Below are positions 51,774 to 59,602 of a stretch of 64,000 nt of DNA, in pieces. The notes beneath the pieces were generated by a model. It did no database searches. It was not told where the DNA came from and was given only the letters and a program-made list of their open reading frames with translations. Position 1 is the stretch's first letter. Every line of letters starts with the position of its first letter. Source of the stretch: Gammaproteobacteria bacterium (GTDB taxonomy: Bacteria; Pseudomonadota; Gammaproteobacteria; Competibacterales; Competibacteraceae); NCBI GenBank assembly GCA_024235035.1, contig JACKNE010000013.1:1-64000 (forward strand), given 5' to 3'. Made by a program: the position numbers and the translations under genes.

Positions 51774-53966
51774 ATGGCTCATCGCCGTTATCATCGCCGT
51801 ACACTGGATGATTCCACCGCACAGCCCGACGAGGAGAGAGACGCTTTGGATTTTCTGTCCTTCGGTTTAGAGGATGACGATCTCGAGTTTGACGATGACG
51901 CTGAGGATCTATTGGAGGAATTGGCGCATCTGAGCCCTGACTATCCGGTTATCCGACGCCGTTGGGTGTTACGCGCCTGGCTGGGGGTCCGCCGCGAACG
52001 TGTCGAACTTTATCTGCGCCAACGCCGGCAGAATCGATTGCTGGCGGCGCTGGGAGTTGGTTTGCGTGGCCCGATTGAATCTTCGTTGCAACGGCAACTG
52101 AGCAAATTGGACCCGGAACGGCAAACTCACGATCATCGCCCACCTTTCGGCAATGCCGCCGCGATCGCCGCTACTCTAGGTTTAGCGCCACTGGAGTGCG
52201 ATTTGTTGTTGCTGGTGGCGATGTTGCATCTCGACCCCATCTTTTACATCGCGTGCCGACCCTTGGGAGAGTTCAATCGCCGAGGCGCTTGCACGGCGTT
52301 GGCCACAATGCTCGGAGTGCGTGCTGAAACAGTGTATCGGGCGCTGTTACCCAATGGTTTGCTGGCACGCACCGGTCTGATTCGCATCGACGATAGTCAT
52401 CGCTATCATCTAAAAGCCAAACTGGATATCTTAGATCGCCTGCCGCATCTGTTGCTCAACGAACGGTTAGATACCGCGACCCTGTTCCAGCATTATGTGG
52501 CGCCCGCCCGGCCAAGCGCTTTGACCATCGATGACTTCGCCCATCGGGCTGAGGATTTCGATTTGGCGTGCCGACTGCTGGCTCGGGCGGCGTCAGATGC
52601 GACGCCAGGGGTCAATCTGCTGCTGTATGGTCCGCCAGGCACCGGCAAGACCGAGCTGGCGCTGACCTTGGCCAAGTTCGCTGGCATATCCCTGTTCGCC
52701 GTCCAGGCCAGCGACGAAGACGAAGATCCTCTCAATGCCTGTCAACGTCTATCCCGCCACAGTCTGGCGCAACACCTGTTGGCCCGGCGCCGCGAGTGCG
52801 CCTTGCTGTTCGATGAAGCAGGCGATGTACTCTCGGAAAGCAGCGAGTTGGATTTATCCTTCTTGATGCCCCAGCGTGATAGCGGGATCAACAAAGGCTG
52901 GTTGAATAGTGTACTGGAGCAAAATCGGGTGCCGACGATCTGGATCGTCAATCGCATCGATACTATCGATCCGGCTTTTCTACGGCGTTTCGATTTGCAA
53001 TTGGCGCTGGATATCCCACCCCGACCAGTGCGCGAGCGCATCATCCGTCGCCATCTCGGCGAATTGGAAGTCGATGCGCGCTGGATCGCAGAACGGGCCG
53101 AGGATCCCCACCTCAGTCCGGCGCTCGTGCAAAAAGCAGCACGACTGGCGCATCTGCTACCAGAAGTCTTCGCCGAACAAGGTGCAACACTATTGGGCCG
53201 GGTGCTGGATCATGCGCTAACCGCCATTCGTCACGGCGAACCGCTCTTTCAGCCATCCACGGTCGGCATCGGCGATGATTACGATCCCCGCTTGATCAAC
53301 TGCGACTGTGATTTGTCGAAATTGGTGCAGGGATTGACACGTCAGAGCCGAGGTCGGATTTGTCTGTACGGACCTTCGGGAACCGGCAAAAGCGCCTTTG
53401 CCGCCTGGTTGGCCCGGAAGCTGGATCGACCCTTGTTGCTGCGGTCTGCTTCCGATCTGCTCAATCCATTGGTGGGCGTCACCGAGGAACGCATCGCTCG
53501 GATGTTTCAGGAAGCCCGCCAAAGTCGAGCGGTGCTGCTGATCGACGAGGCGGATTCTTTTCTGCGCTCGCGTCAGCACGCACGTCAGACCTGGGAAGTG
53601 ACGCAAGTCAATGAGTTGCTGGTGCGGATGGAGCAGTTCGACGGCATTCTGCTGTGCGCGACCAATCGGGTCAGCGACCTCGACCCAGCAGTACGGCGAC
53701 GATTCGATGTCAAGGCGCGATTTTGGCCATTGGCCGCCGAACAGGCTGAACAGTGCCTGCGTCGTACCTTGGACGAGATGGGGGCTACTGAAAATCTGTC
53801 CGAGGATTTTTTGACCCGATTCTGGGCGTTGGGGCCGCTGACCTTAGGCGATTTCGCTACGATCCGCCGCCGCGCAGCGCTGCTGGATCAATCCCTGACA
53901 CCTGACTTGTTGTTGGCGGCGTTGGCCGAAGAGGCCGAATTGCGCCGACAAATGGAAGAGCTTTAA
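51774..53966 (+). CDS. Tandem AAA ATPase with acidic N-terminus
   Basis: 730 aa from the ATG at 51774 (GGAG 6 nt upstream); the frame is open for 28 more codons without support. An acidic N-terminus (LEDDDLEFDDDAEDLLEEL) is followed by a helical domain and two AAA cores. AAA 1 (about 280-440): Walker A YGPPGTGKTE, Walker B ALLFDEAGDVL, arginines RRFD. AAA 2 (about 505-660): YGPSGTGKSAF, VLLIDEADSFL, ATNRVSDLDPAVRRRFD. It should be a hexameric remodelling or unfolding machine; no adaptor, protease or target is evident. It is convergent with a receiver protein gene. Confidence 0.88.
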   Translation: MAHRRYHRRTLDDSTAQPDEERDALDFLSFGLEDDDLEFDDDAEDLLEELAHLSPDYPVIRRRWVLRAWLGVRRERVELYLRQRRQNRLLAALGVGLRGPIESSLQRQLSKLDPERQTHDHRPPFGNAAAIAATLGLAPLECDLLLLVAMLHLDPIFYIACRPLGEFNRRGACTALATMLGVRAETVYRALLPNGLLARTGLIRIDDSHRYHLKAKLDILDRLPHLLLNERLDTATLFQHYVAPARPSALTIDDFAHRAEDFDLACRLLARAASDATPGVNLLLYGPPGTGKTELALTLAKFAGISLFAVQASDEDEDPLNACQRLSRHSLAQHLLARRRECALLFDEAGDVLSESSELDLSFLMPQRDSGINKGWLNSVLEQNRVPTIWIVNRIDTIDPAFLRRFDLQLALDIPPRPVRERIIRRHLGELEVDARWIAERAEDPHLSPALVQKAARLAHLLPEVFAEQGATLLGRVLDHALTAIRHGEPLFQPSTVGIGDDYDPRLINCDCDLSKLVQGLTRQSRGRICLYGPSGTGKSAFAAWLARKLDRPLLLRSASDLLNPLVGVTEERIARMFQEARQSRAVLLIDEADSFLRSRQHARQTWEVTQVNELLVRMEQFDGILLCATNRVSDLDPAVRRRFDVKARFWPLAAEQAEQCLRRTLDEMGATENLSEDFLTRFWALGPLTLGDFATIRRRAALLDQSLTPDLLLAALAEEAELRRQMEEL

Positions 53967-53997
53967 ACGATAGCCGGACATGCGATTATTCGCCCAT

Positions 53998-54018
53998 CCC
54001 TTCCCGCCAAGGGAAGGG
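53998..54018. terminator. Hairpin between convergent genes
   Basis: CCCTTCCC and GGGAAGGG form a perfect 8-bp stem with a 5-base loop between the ends of the AAA ATPase and receiver genes. It has no long T tract, so bidirectional termination is plausible but not certain. Confidence 0.4.
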
Positions 54019-54020
54019 GA

Positions 54021-54392
54021 TCAGCCACCTAGCACCTCTCGCAGTTTGGCGAGCCGGATTGGCTTGGCCAACGTCGTCACCGAATGCAAGCCTTTGAACT
54101 CAGCCAATAACTGGGCGTCTCTGGCGTATTCAGGGCTATAACCGGTGATGATGATGAGATCGGCCGCGTAGTGTTGCTCCATCAGCCACAACACCAGCTC
54201 GTTGCCGTCCATCTCGGGCATCACCATGTCCAATACGACCAGAGTCGGGTGTAACTGATGATAGGCGCTCTGGAAATCTCGGCCATTGGTCGTCACCTGG
54301 GTTTCGTAGCCCAAACTAGCGGCGACCCGCGCCACCAGTTCGCCAAATTCTGGCTCGTCGTCGACGACCAGCAAACGTTTTTCGTTCATCAT
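54021..54392 (-). CDS. Single-domain response regulator receiver
   Basis: About 123 aa from an ATG at 54392 (54389 and an overlapping TTG at 54401 are alternatives). The receiver fold is complete: LLVVDDEPEFGELVAR with the acidic pair, VVLDMVMPEMDGNELVLWL with the phosphorylated Asp, IITGYSPEY with the switch Thr, and TLAKPIRLAKLRE with the conserved Lys. No output domain is present, so it likely acts like CheY or in a phosphorelay. It is coupled to the stop of the Pat-like gene. Confidence 0.93.
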   Translation of the reverse strand: MMNEKRLLVVDDEPEFGELVARVAASLGYETQVTTNGRDFQSAYHQLHPTLVVLDMVMPEMDGNELVLWLMEQHYAADLIIITGYSPEYARDAQLLAEFKGLHSVTTLAKPIRLAKLREVLGG

Positions 54393-54397
54393 CGAAT

Positions 54398-57046
54398 TCA
54401 ACCTACGGACATACCGATATCATGCAGTTTCAAGATCACATGTTTTAGGCTAGGATCGTCGGGATCGGCATGAATCGTGAAACCCAACGCCCGATTCAAT
54501 TGCAGCATCGGTTTGTTCTCCTGGAGAACTTCGCCGTAAATTTCACCGATACCACGCGCCCGCGCGTAGTTGATGATTCGCCGCATCAGCCGGTTGCCTA
54601 GTCCCAGGCCGATCATGGCCCGATCGACGATGATCGAATATTCCGCCCGATCCTGATTCGGACCGGTGCTGAGATTGACGATTCCATAGATCTGCGCTTT
54701 GCCGGGCAGACCCGGACCGACCGCTACCAGCGCCATCTCCCGATGATAATCGATCTGGGTCAGGGTTGCCGCCATTTCATGGCTGAGTTCACGGATGGGC
54801 TGAAAGAAGCGCCGTCGTAAATCTTCGGGTGAAGCCCGCGCAACCAATGCCTGCAAAGAGGGCTCATCTTCGGGCAACACGGGGCGCAACAGCAATTCCT
54901 GCTCGTCAGGCAGGCAAATCGTTTCCTCCAGTTCCTTGGGATAAGGCCGGATGGCCAAACGTCGGACCGGGTCGCCACTAGCCGGCGCAACTTCCACACG
55001 CACGTCCAGCGCTATGATGCCCTGAGCATTGCTCCACAGGGGATTGATATCTAGAGCGACCAGTTCGCCCAGATCGATCACCATCTGTGAAACCTTGACC
55101 AGCGCCAGCGCCAAGGCATTGAGATTGGCGCGACGCAACAAGCTATAGCGCAACCGCTGATAAATCCGGGTTTGCGCCATGATCTCGCGGGCCAGATGCA
55201 TATTGAGCGGCGGCAGGCCGTAGGCCAGATCGTCGATCGCTGCGACCTCAGCACCGCCTTGGCCAAAGAAGATTACCGGACCGAAGCGCTCACCGGACCG
55301 CACGCCCAAAGTCAACTCATAGGCACCATCACGCGCCACCATGGGCTGTAAGACAAATCCGCCGAATCGCGCCGCCGGTGCGGCCAGCCGCAATCGGTCC
55401 AACATGACGGTTGCAGCTTGCCGCACCGCATCTGGCGTGTTCAGATAGCCGATCATTCCTCCCACCAGTGACTTGTGCGGGACATCCGGCGAGAAGATCT
55501 TCAGGAACACCGGCGGATTCAGGGCCGCCGCGATTTCAGCCGCTTCCTCAGGGGAGTGAGCCAAGCGGGTATCCACCATCGGGATATCATAAGCGGCCAG
55601 CAGTTGTGCAGCCTCATGTTCGTCGAGCCAGCGCCGCTTCTGCGCCAATACCCGGTTGACCAGGGTCCGCGCCGCGCCGATATCGGGAGTGAACGCTTCG
55701 GGCAGAGACGGTGGCGTTTCCATCAGGAGCGCTTGGTTGCGCTTGTACTGGATGATACGCATGAATGCTTGGACTGCCGCACTGGCGGTTTCATAGGTCG
55801 GAACCTGCCGTTTCAGCAAACATTTCCGCGCTTCCGCGCCGGTTCGCGGACCCGGAAAACTGGCAATCAGGCAACAGCGACTCTGAGCAAGGCGCTCAAC
55901 CAATGCTTCGGCTAGTGGCGCCGTTTCACCAAATGCGCTGGGTGTCTTGATGACCAACACACCATCCACTCCTGGATCGGCGAGCAATAGATCCAGCGCT
56001 CGACGATAGGCCTGCACATCCGCCTGATCACCCAGATCCACAGGATTGAGCAGGGCGCTGGGTTCGATCAATTTTTCCAAACCTTCCTGAGTCGCTTCGG
56101 AAAACTGCGCCAGGCGTCCGTCGAAGCGGTACAAGGTATCGGTTGCCAGCAAACTCATGCTGGAGCTATTACTGAGGATAGCCAGTCGATCATTGTTCAC
56201 CTGCTTAGCTGCTTTCAGCACCTCGACCATTTGCAACAATTCATCGCTGTCCTGTACTCGCAGCAGGCCCGCACGGCGGAAAGCAGCGGCATAGACGGCG
56301 TCATCCGGCTCTTCGGGATAACGACGTGGTTTCAAGACAATCACCGGTTTCAGACGCGCCGCGCGACGCGCCGCTGACATGAATTTGCGAGCGTTGCCAA
56401 TCTGCTCCAAATACAACAGGATAGCGCGGGTTCGATAATCTCCGGCTAGATAGTCGAGAAGATCGGCGAGATCGACATCGAGGCTATCGCCCAGGTGAAT
56501 CAAATGACTGAAACCAAATCCATGGTGGTTGCCAATATCGAGAGCCGTCTGGCCGATAGTGTCCGATTCGGTGATGAAGGCGATTTCACCGGGTAACAGC
56601 GGTTGACAGCTCAAACTGACATTCAGTTGAGATGAAGGGACGTTGAACCCACAGGAACCCGGTCCCAGCACACGCAGTCCATAAGGCTTGGCTGCGTTCA
56701 AGATGGCTTGAGATAACGCGCTGCGCTCGTTAGACGGTATGCGTTGCTGGTCGTTGACCAGTAACGCAGCGCGCGTGCCACACGCACCCAGTTGCTGGAT
56801 CAGCGCGGGAGCCTGTGGCAACGGACGGGTAATCACCGCCAGCGCTGGAGACAGTGGTAGGCTGGCGATGTCAGGGTAGGCCAAGGCGCCTTCCAGCGCC
56901 CAACGTTCAGCGTCCACCGGCATCACTGGTCCTTTAAAACCGCCCTTCATCAGATTACGGGCGATCATGACCTCACTATCGCCGCCTCCGCAAATAAGGG
57001 CGATGGTGTCCGGTTTGAAGAGGGCATCGAGATGATGGATCGTCAT
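54398..57046 (-). CDS. Pat/PatZ-like protein acetyltransferase, copy 2
   Basis: 882 aa, same layout as copy 1 at 35537: CoA-binding (IALICGGGDSEVMIARNL), ligase-like, ATP-grasp (NPPVFLKIFSPDVPHKSLVG) and GNAT (about 705-870; AMIGLGLGNRLMRRIINYAR). The catalytic-His loop is again absent (LKPRRYPEEPDDAVYAAAFR near residue 240), so it should sense acetyl-CoA or act as acetyltransferase, not as synthetase. A 13-copy heptamer repeat begins 10 nt upstream of the ATG, in its leader or promoter. A receiver gene overlaps the 3' end; the pairing is suggestive but unproven. Confidence 0.9.
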   Translation of the reverse strand: MTIHHLDALFKPDTIALICGGGDSEVMIARNLMKGGFKGPVMPVDAERWALEGALAYPDIASLPLSPALAVITRPLPQAPALIQQLGACGTRAALLVNDQQRIPSNERSALSQAILNAAKPYGLRVLGPGSCGFNVPSSQLNVSLSCQPLLPGEIAFITESDTIGQTALDIGNHHGFGFSHLIHLGDSLDVDLADLLDYLAGDYRTRAILLYLEQIGNARKFMSAARRAARLKPVIVLKPRRYPEEPDDAVYAAAFRRAGLLRVQDSDELLQMVEVLKAAKQVNNDRLAILSNSSSMSLLATDTLYRFDGRLAQFSEATQEGLEKLIEPSALLNPVDLGDQADVQAYRRALDLLLADPGVDGVLVIKTPSAFGETAPLAEALVERLAQSRCCLIASFPGPRTGAEARKCLLKRQVPTYETASAAVQAFMRIIQYKRNQALLMETPPSLPEAFTPDIGAARTLVNRVLAQKRRWLDEHEAAQLLAAYDIPMVDTRLAHSPEEAAEIAAALNPPVFLKIFSPDVPHKSLVGGMIGYLNTPDAVRQAATVMLDRLRLAAPAARFGGFVLQPMVARDGAYELTLGVRSGERFGPVIFFGQGGAEVAAIDDLAYGLPPLNMHLAREIMAQTRIYQRLRYSLLRRANLNALALALVKVSQMVIDLGELVALDINPLWSNAQGIIALDVRVEVAPASGDPVRRLAIRPYPKELEETICLPDEQELLLRPVLPEDEPSLQALVARASPEDLRRRFFQPIRELSHEMAATLTQIDYHREMALVAVGPGLPGKAQIYGIVNLSTGPNQDRAEYSIIVDRAMIGLGLGNRLMRRIINYARARGIGEIYGEVLQENKPMLQLNRALGFTIHADPDDPSLKHVILKLHDIGMSVG

Positions 57047-57055
57047 GTTCCGAGT

Positions 57056-57151
57056 TTCAGGGTTCAGGGTTCAAGGTTCAGGGTTCAGGGTTCAAGGTTC
57101 AGGGTTTAGGGTTTAGGGTTCAGGGTTCAGGGTTCAGGGTTCAGGGTTCAG
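57056..57151. repeat. Tandem heptamer repeat (TTCAGGG), about 13.7 copies
   Basis: Thirteen full units plus a partial: mostly TTCAGGG with TTCAAGG at units 3 and 6 and TTTAGGG at units 8 and 9. It starts 10 bases upstream of the Pat-like start codon, so it lies in the leader or promoter of that gene. Slippage could change promoter or ribosome-site spacing. Confidence 0.95.
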
Positions 57152-57300
57152 ATTTCTTTCATATCGGGCGGACAAAGCAGTAGGATACAATCTAATTGAA
57201 CGACGATGAGCTATGAATGACCCATAGGCGCCACGGTGGCTCTTTATTTTCTACTGCTAAATTGATTCGTCTGCCGCTATGACAGGCGTGGATTGAAACC

Positions 57301-58025
57301 ATGCAAGATCAGAATCATCCCTCGTCCGCTATCGACATCCCCAACCCGATTTATTATGTGGGCGTCGGTGCATCGGCCGGTGGCTTGGAGGCGCTAGAAT
57401 CTTTTTTCTCGCAGATGCCCGCCGAAAGCGGCATGGCCTTCATCGTCATTCAGCATCTGTCGCCCGATTACAAGAGCATGATGGTCGAGCTGTTGTCCAA
57501 GCGCACCGCGATGACCGTTCGACGCGCTGAAGAAGGCATGCGGGTCGAGGCCAACGTGGTGTATCTCATCCCGCCCAAGAAGAACTTATCGATTTTTCAC
57601 GGCAAGCTGTTGCTGAGCGAATCCGATCACTCACGAGGATTGAATCTACCCATTGACGTGTTTTTACGCTCGTTGGCCGATGACCAGACGGAGAAAGCCA
57701 TCGGTGTCATTCTGTCGGGCACTGGCAGCGACGGGGTGCGCGGCATCCGGGCCATCAAGGAAGCCGGCGGGATGATCATGGTGCAGAGCGAGGAATCGGC
57801 CAAGTTCGATGGGATGCCGCGCGCGGCCATTTCCACTGGCTTAGCCGATTTCATCCTGCCGCCCGAGGAGATGTCAACCAAGCTGCTGTCGTTCATTCGC
57901 CATCCCTACGCCGCTGCCAAGGTCGATCGTCCGCAAACCTTGCTGTCCGATGAAGATCGGTTGACGCGTATTTTCGCCCTATTGCGCGAGCGGACCCGGG
58001 TGGATTTCACGTTCTACAAGCCTAG
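57301..58025 (+). pseudogene. CheB-CheR-PAS fusion gene, 5' part (CheB domain), cut by IS
   Basis: The first 241 residues of a CheB/CheR/PAS fusion. The methylesterase catalytic triad is intact: GASAGGLEAL (Ser), FIVIQHLSPDYKSMM (His) and ILSGTGSDGVRG (Asp). The open frame runs a few codons into the insertion element and stops at 58039. Joined to 59603-62261 it gives one frame: the serine codon AGT is split across the target site. The isolated half encodes a complete CheB domain that could still be made. The original fusion would both methylate and demethylate a receptor or act in a PAS-linked sensory circuit. Confidence 0.9.
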
Positions 58026-59602
58026 GAGTCTGTCGGACTAATGAATCAATAAAAGGCATTCGACTCAAAATTTGACAACAGGAGGGCAACAAATCGGCTT
58101 TATGCGGTCACAATCCGGCGAATTAGGCCGATTCTCCCCCTTTTTGGGCCATCAAGACGCACTCACCCCCGGACTCAGTACGCACAGCCGCTTGAGGTTG
58201 TACGCCAGGCACACCAACCGCCATTCCCCCTTGACTTTCTCCAAGCCTCGTAAGCCGAATCGCCGAAAGCCCATCACTTCCTTGATGATGCCAAACACCG
58301 GTTCCGAGGTGGTTTTCCGTTGGGCATAGCGCGCTTTACCCTCTGGCGTTTTCAGCCGGTGTTGCATCGCTTGCAGGGGGGTGGGGTTTTCGGGTGGCGC
58401 CGGGACCGGCGCCAGGCGGGCTTCCAGGGCTTCATAGTGCAATTGACGACCCTGTGCGATCAGCGGTTCGATCCCCGCATCCACGACCCGATTGACATTG
58501 CTCTCGCTCAGATAGCCGTTATCCGCATTCAGACCGACGACGCTTCCCAAGCATGTCGGCAATGTGGCCAACTCCGCCAACGCGGGTTCCATCTCTTTTT
58601 TATCATTAGGGTTTTGGGTGAGGTGAGCACCCACAATCAGTCGGCTGCTGACGGTCACGGTCGCCTGGGCGTTGTAAGCTTGAGCAAAGCCCCCGCCGGA
58701 GACCGGCATGATCCGCGACTCCCCATCCGTGAAATTGACCTGATCCGTCGCCCGGGGTCCTGGGACCGGCGCCTGCGGTGGTTTACCCCCCAGCTTCCGA
58801 CCTCGCGCCACTTCCTTGGCCGCGCGTTCCGCCAGGTTCGCTTCGTAGGCCGCCTGTTCGTCGGCATCCCGTATCGCCGCCCGTCGGCTGATCTCGGCCT
58901 TCACTTCGGCAATCTTGGTCAGCCGGTCCTCTCGCCGTTGCAGTTCCTCCGGCAGATCCACCCGCTCGTCCTCGGCTCCATCTCCCGCCGTCGCCCGCGC
59001 CAGCAAGGTCTGCACTTCCGCCCGTAATTGTTGCTCCAACTGTTCCGCATAGCCCCAACTCATTGCATGATGTTTGCTCGCGTTGGCCATGATCTTGGTG
59101 CCGTCCAAGCTCACGTCTCCCAACTTCAACACCCCCAGCCCTTCCGCCAGCACCAGAATTTGCAGAAACAAGCCTTCCATTTGCGGTAAAAACCGCCGCC
59201 GAAACGTGTTGATGCTATCGTGATCCGGATGCGTTCCGCCGGTGATGTACAACACCGGGATGAGTTCATAGGTCGCCCGCTCGATCTTGCGGCTGGAGAA
59301 AATCCCTTTGACATAGCAGTAAAACAATAGCGCCAGCAGCATCTTCGGCAGGTAGGGCGCACTCCCACCACCCCGGTACACTGCTTCGATCTCCCCGGTA
59401 TCCAGCGTCTCCACCACTTCCACGATAAACCGCGCTAAGTCGTTCCCCGTTAGCCAGCCCTCCATCTCCCCCGGTAGGGTGATTGGTTCACTACGGTCAA
59501 TCTCCAGAAATTGGTTACTCATGAGGGGTCACCTTCGTTCCAGGGTCCAGCGCGCTTGAGTTATTCTAATCCACCTCAGCACTATGTCCGACAGACTCCT
59601 AG
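58022..59602 (-). mobile_element. IS1182-type insertion sequence in the CheB-CheR gene
   Basis: The element itself is 58026-59598 (1573 bp), bounded by perfect 13-bp inverted repeats GAGTCTGTCGGAC and GTCCGACAGACTC. CTAG is duplicated on both sides (58022-58025 and 59599-59602). It encodes one intact transposase on the minus strand. No decay is visible, so the insertion is probably recent. Confidence 0.95.
58152..59522 (-). CDS. IS1182-family transposase
   Basis: A 456 aa DDE transposase from the ATG at 59522 (AAGGTGA upstream). DUF772-like N-terminus (LPKMLLALLFYCYVKGIFSS), SLDGTKIMANASKHHAMSW with the first Asp, QAYNAQATVTVSSRLIVG then VVGLNADNGYLSESNV with the second Asp, and EPVFGIIKEVMGFRRFGLRG with the catalytic Glu. 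A charged coiled segment lies near 180-250. All motifs are present, so the protein may be active. Confidence 0.95.
   Translation of the reverse strand: MSNQFLEIDRSEPITLPGEMEGWLTGNDLARFIVEVVETLDTGEIEAVYRGGGSAPYLPKMLLALLFYCYVKGIFSSRKIERATYELIPVLYITGGTHPDHDSINTFRRRFLPQMEGLFLQILVLAEGLGVLKLGDVSLDGTKIMANASKHHAMSWGYAEQLEQQLRAEVQTLLARATAGDGAEDERVDLPEELQRREDRLTKIAEVKAEISRRAAIRDADEQAAYEANLAERAAKEVARGRKLGGKPPQAPVPGPRATDQVNFTDGESRIMPVSGGGFAQAYNAQATVTVSSRLIVGAHLTQNPNDKKEMEPALAELATLPTCLGSVVGLNADNGYLSESNVNRVVDAGIEPLIAQGRQLHYEALEARLAPVPAPPENPTPLQAMQHRLKTPEGKARYAQRKTTSEPVFGIIKEVMGFRRFGLRGLEKVKGEWRLVCLAYNLKRLCVLSPGVSAS

Noticed and set aside
57056..57151. TTTAGGG units resembling plant-type telomere repeats
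   Set aside because: They are two units among mostly TTCAGGG in an otherwise clearly bacterial, gene-dense region.
57269..57299. A sequence ending GGCGTGGATTGAAAC, like the 3' end of type I-C CRISPR repeats, just before the CheB start codon
   Set aside because: It occurs once only, has no proper stem, no repeat or spacer copies and no cas genes, and the ATG of the gene follows directly. Probably coincidence or at most an orphan repeat.
58320..59027. 235-codon frame on the plus strand of the IS1182-type element
   Set aside because: It is antisense to the intact transposase and has no family pattern.
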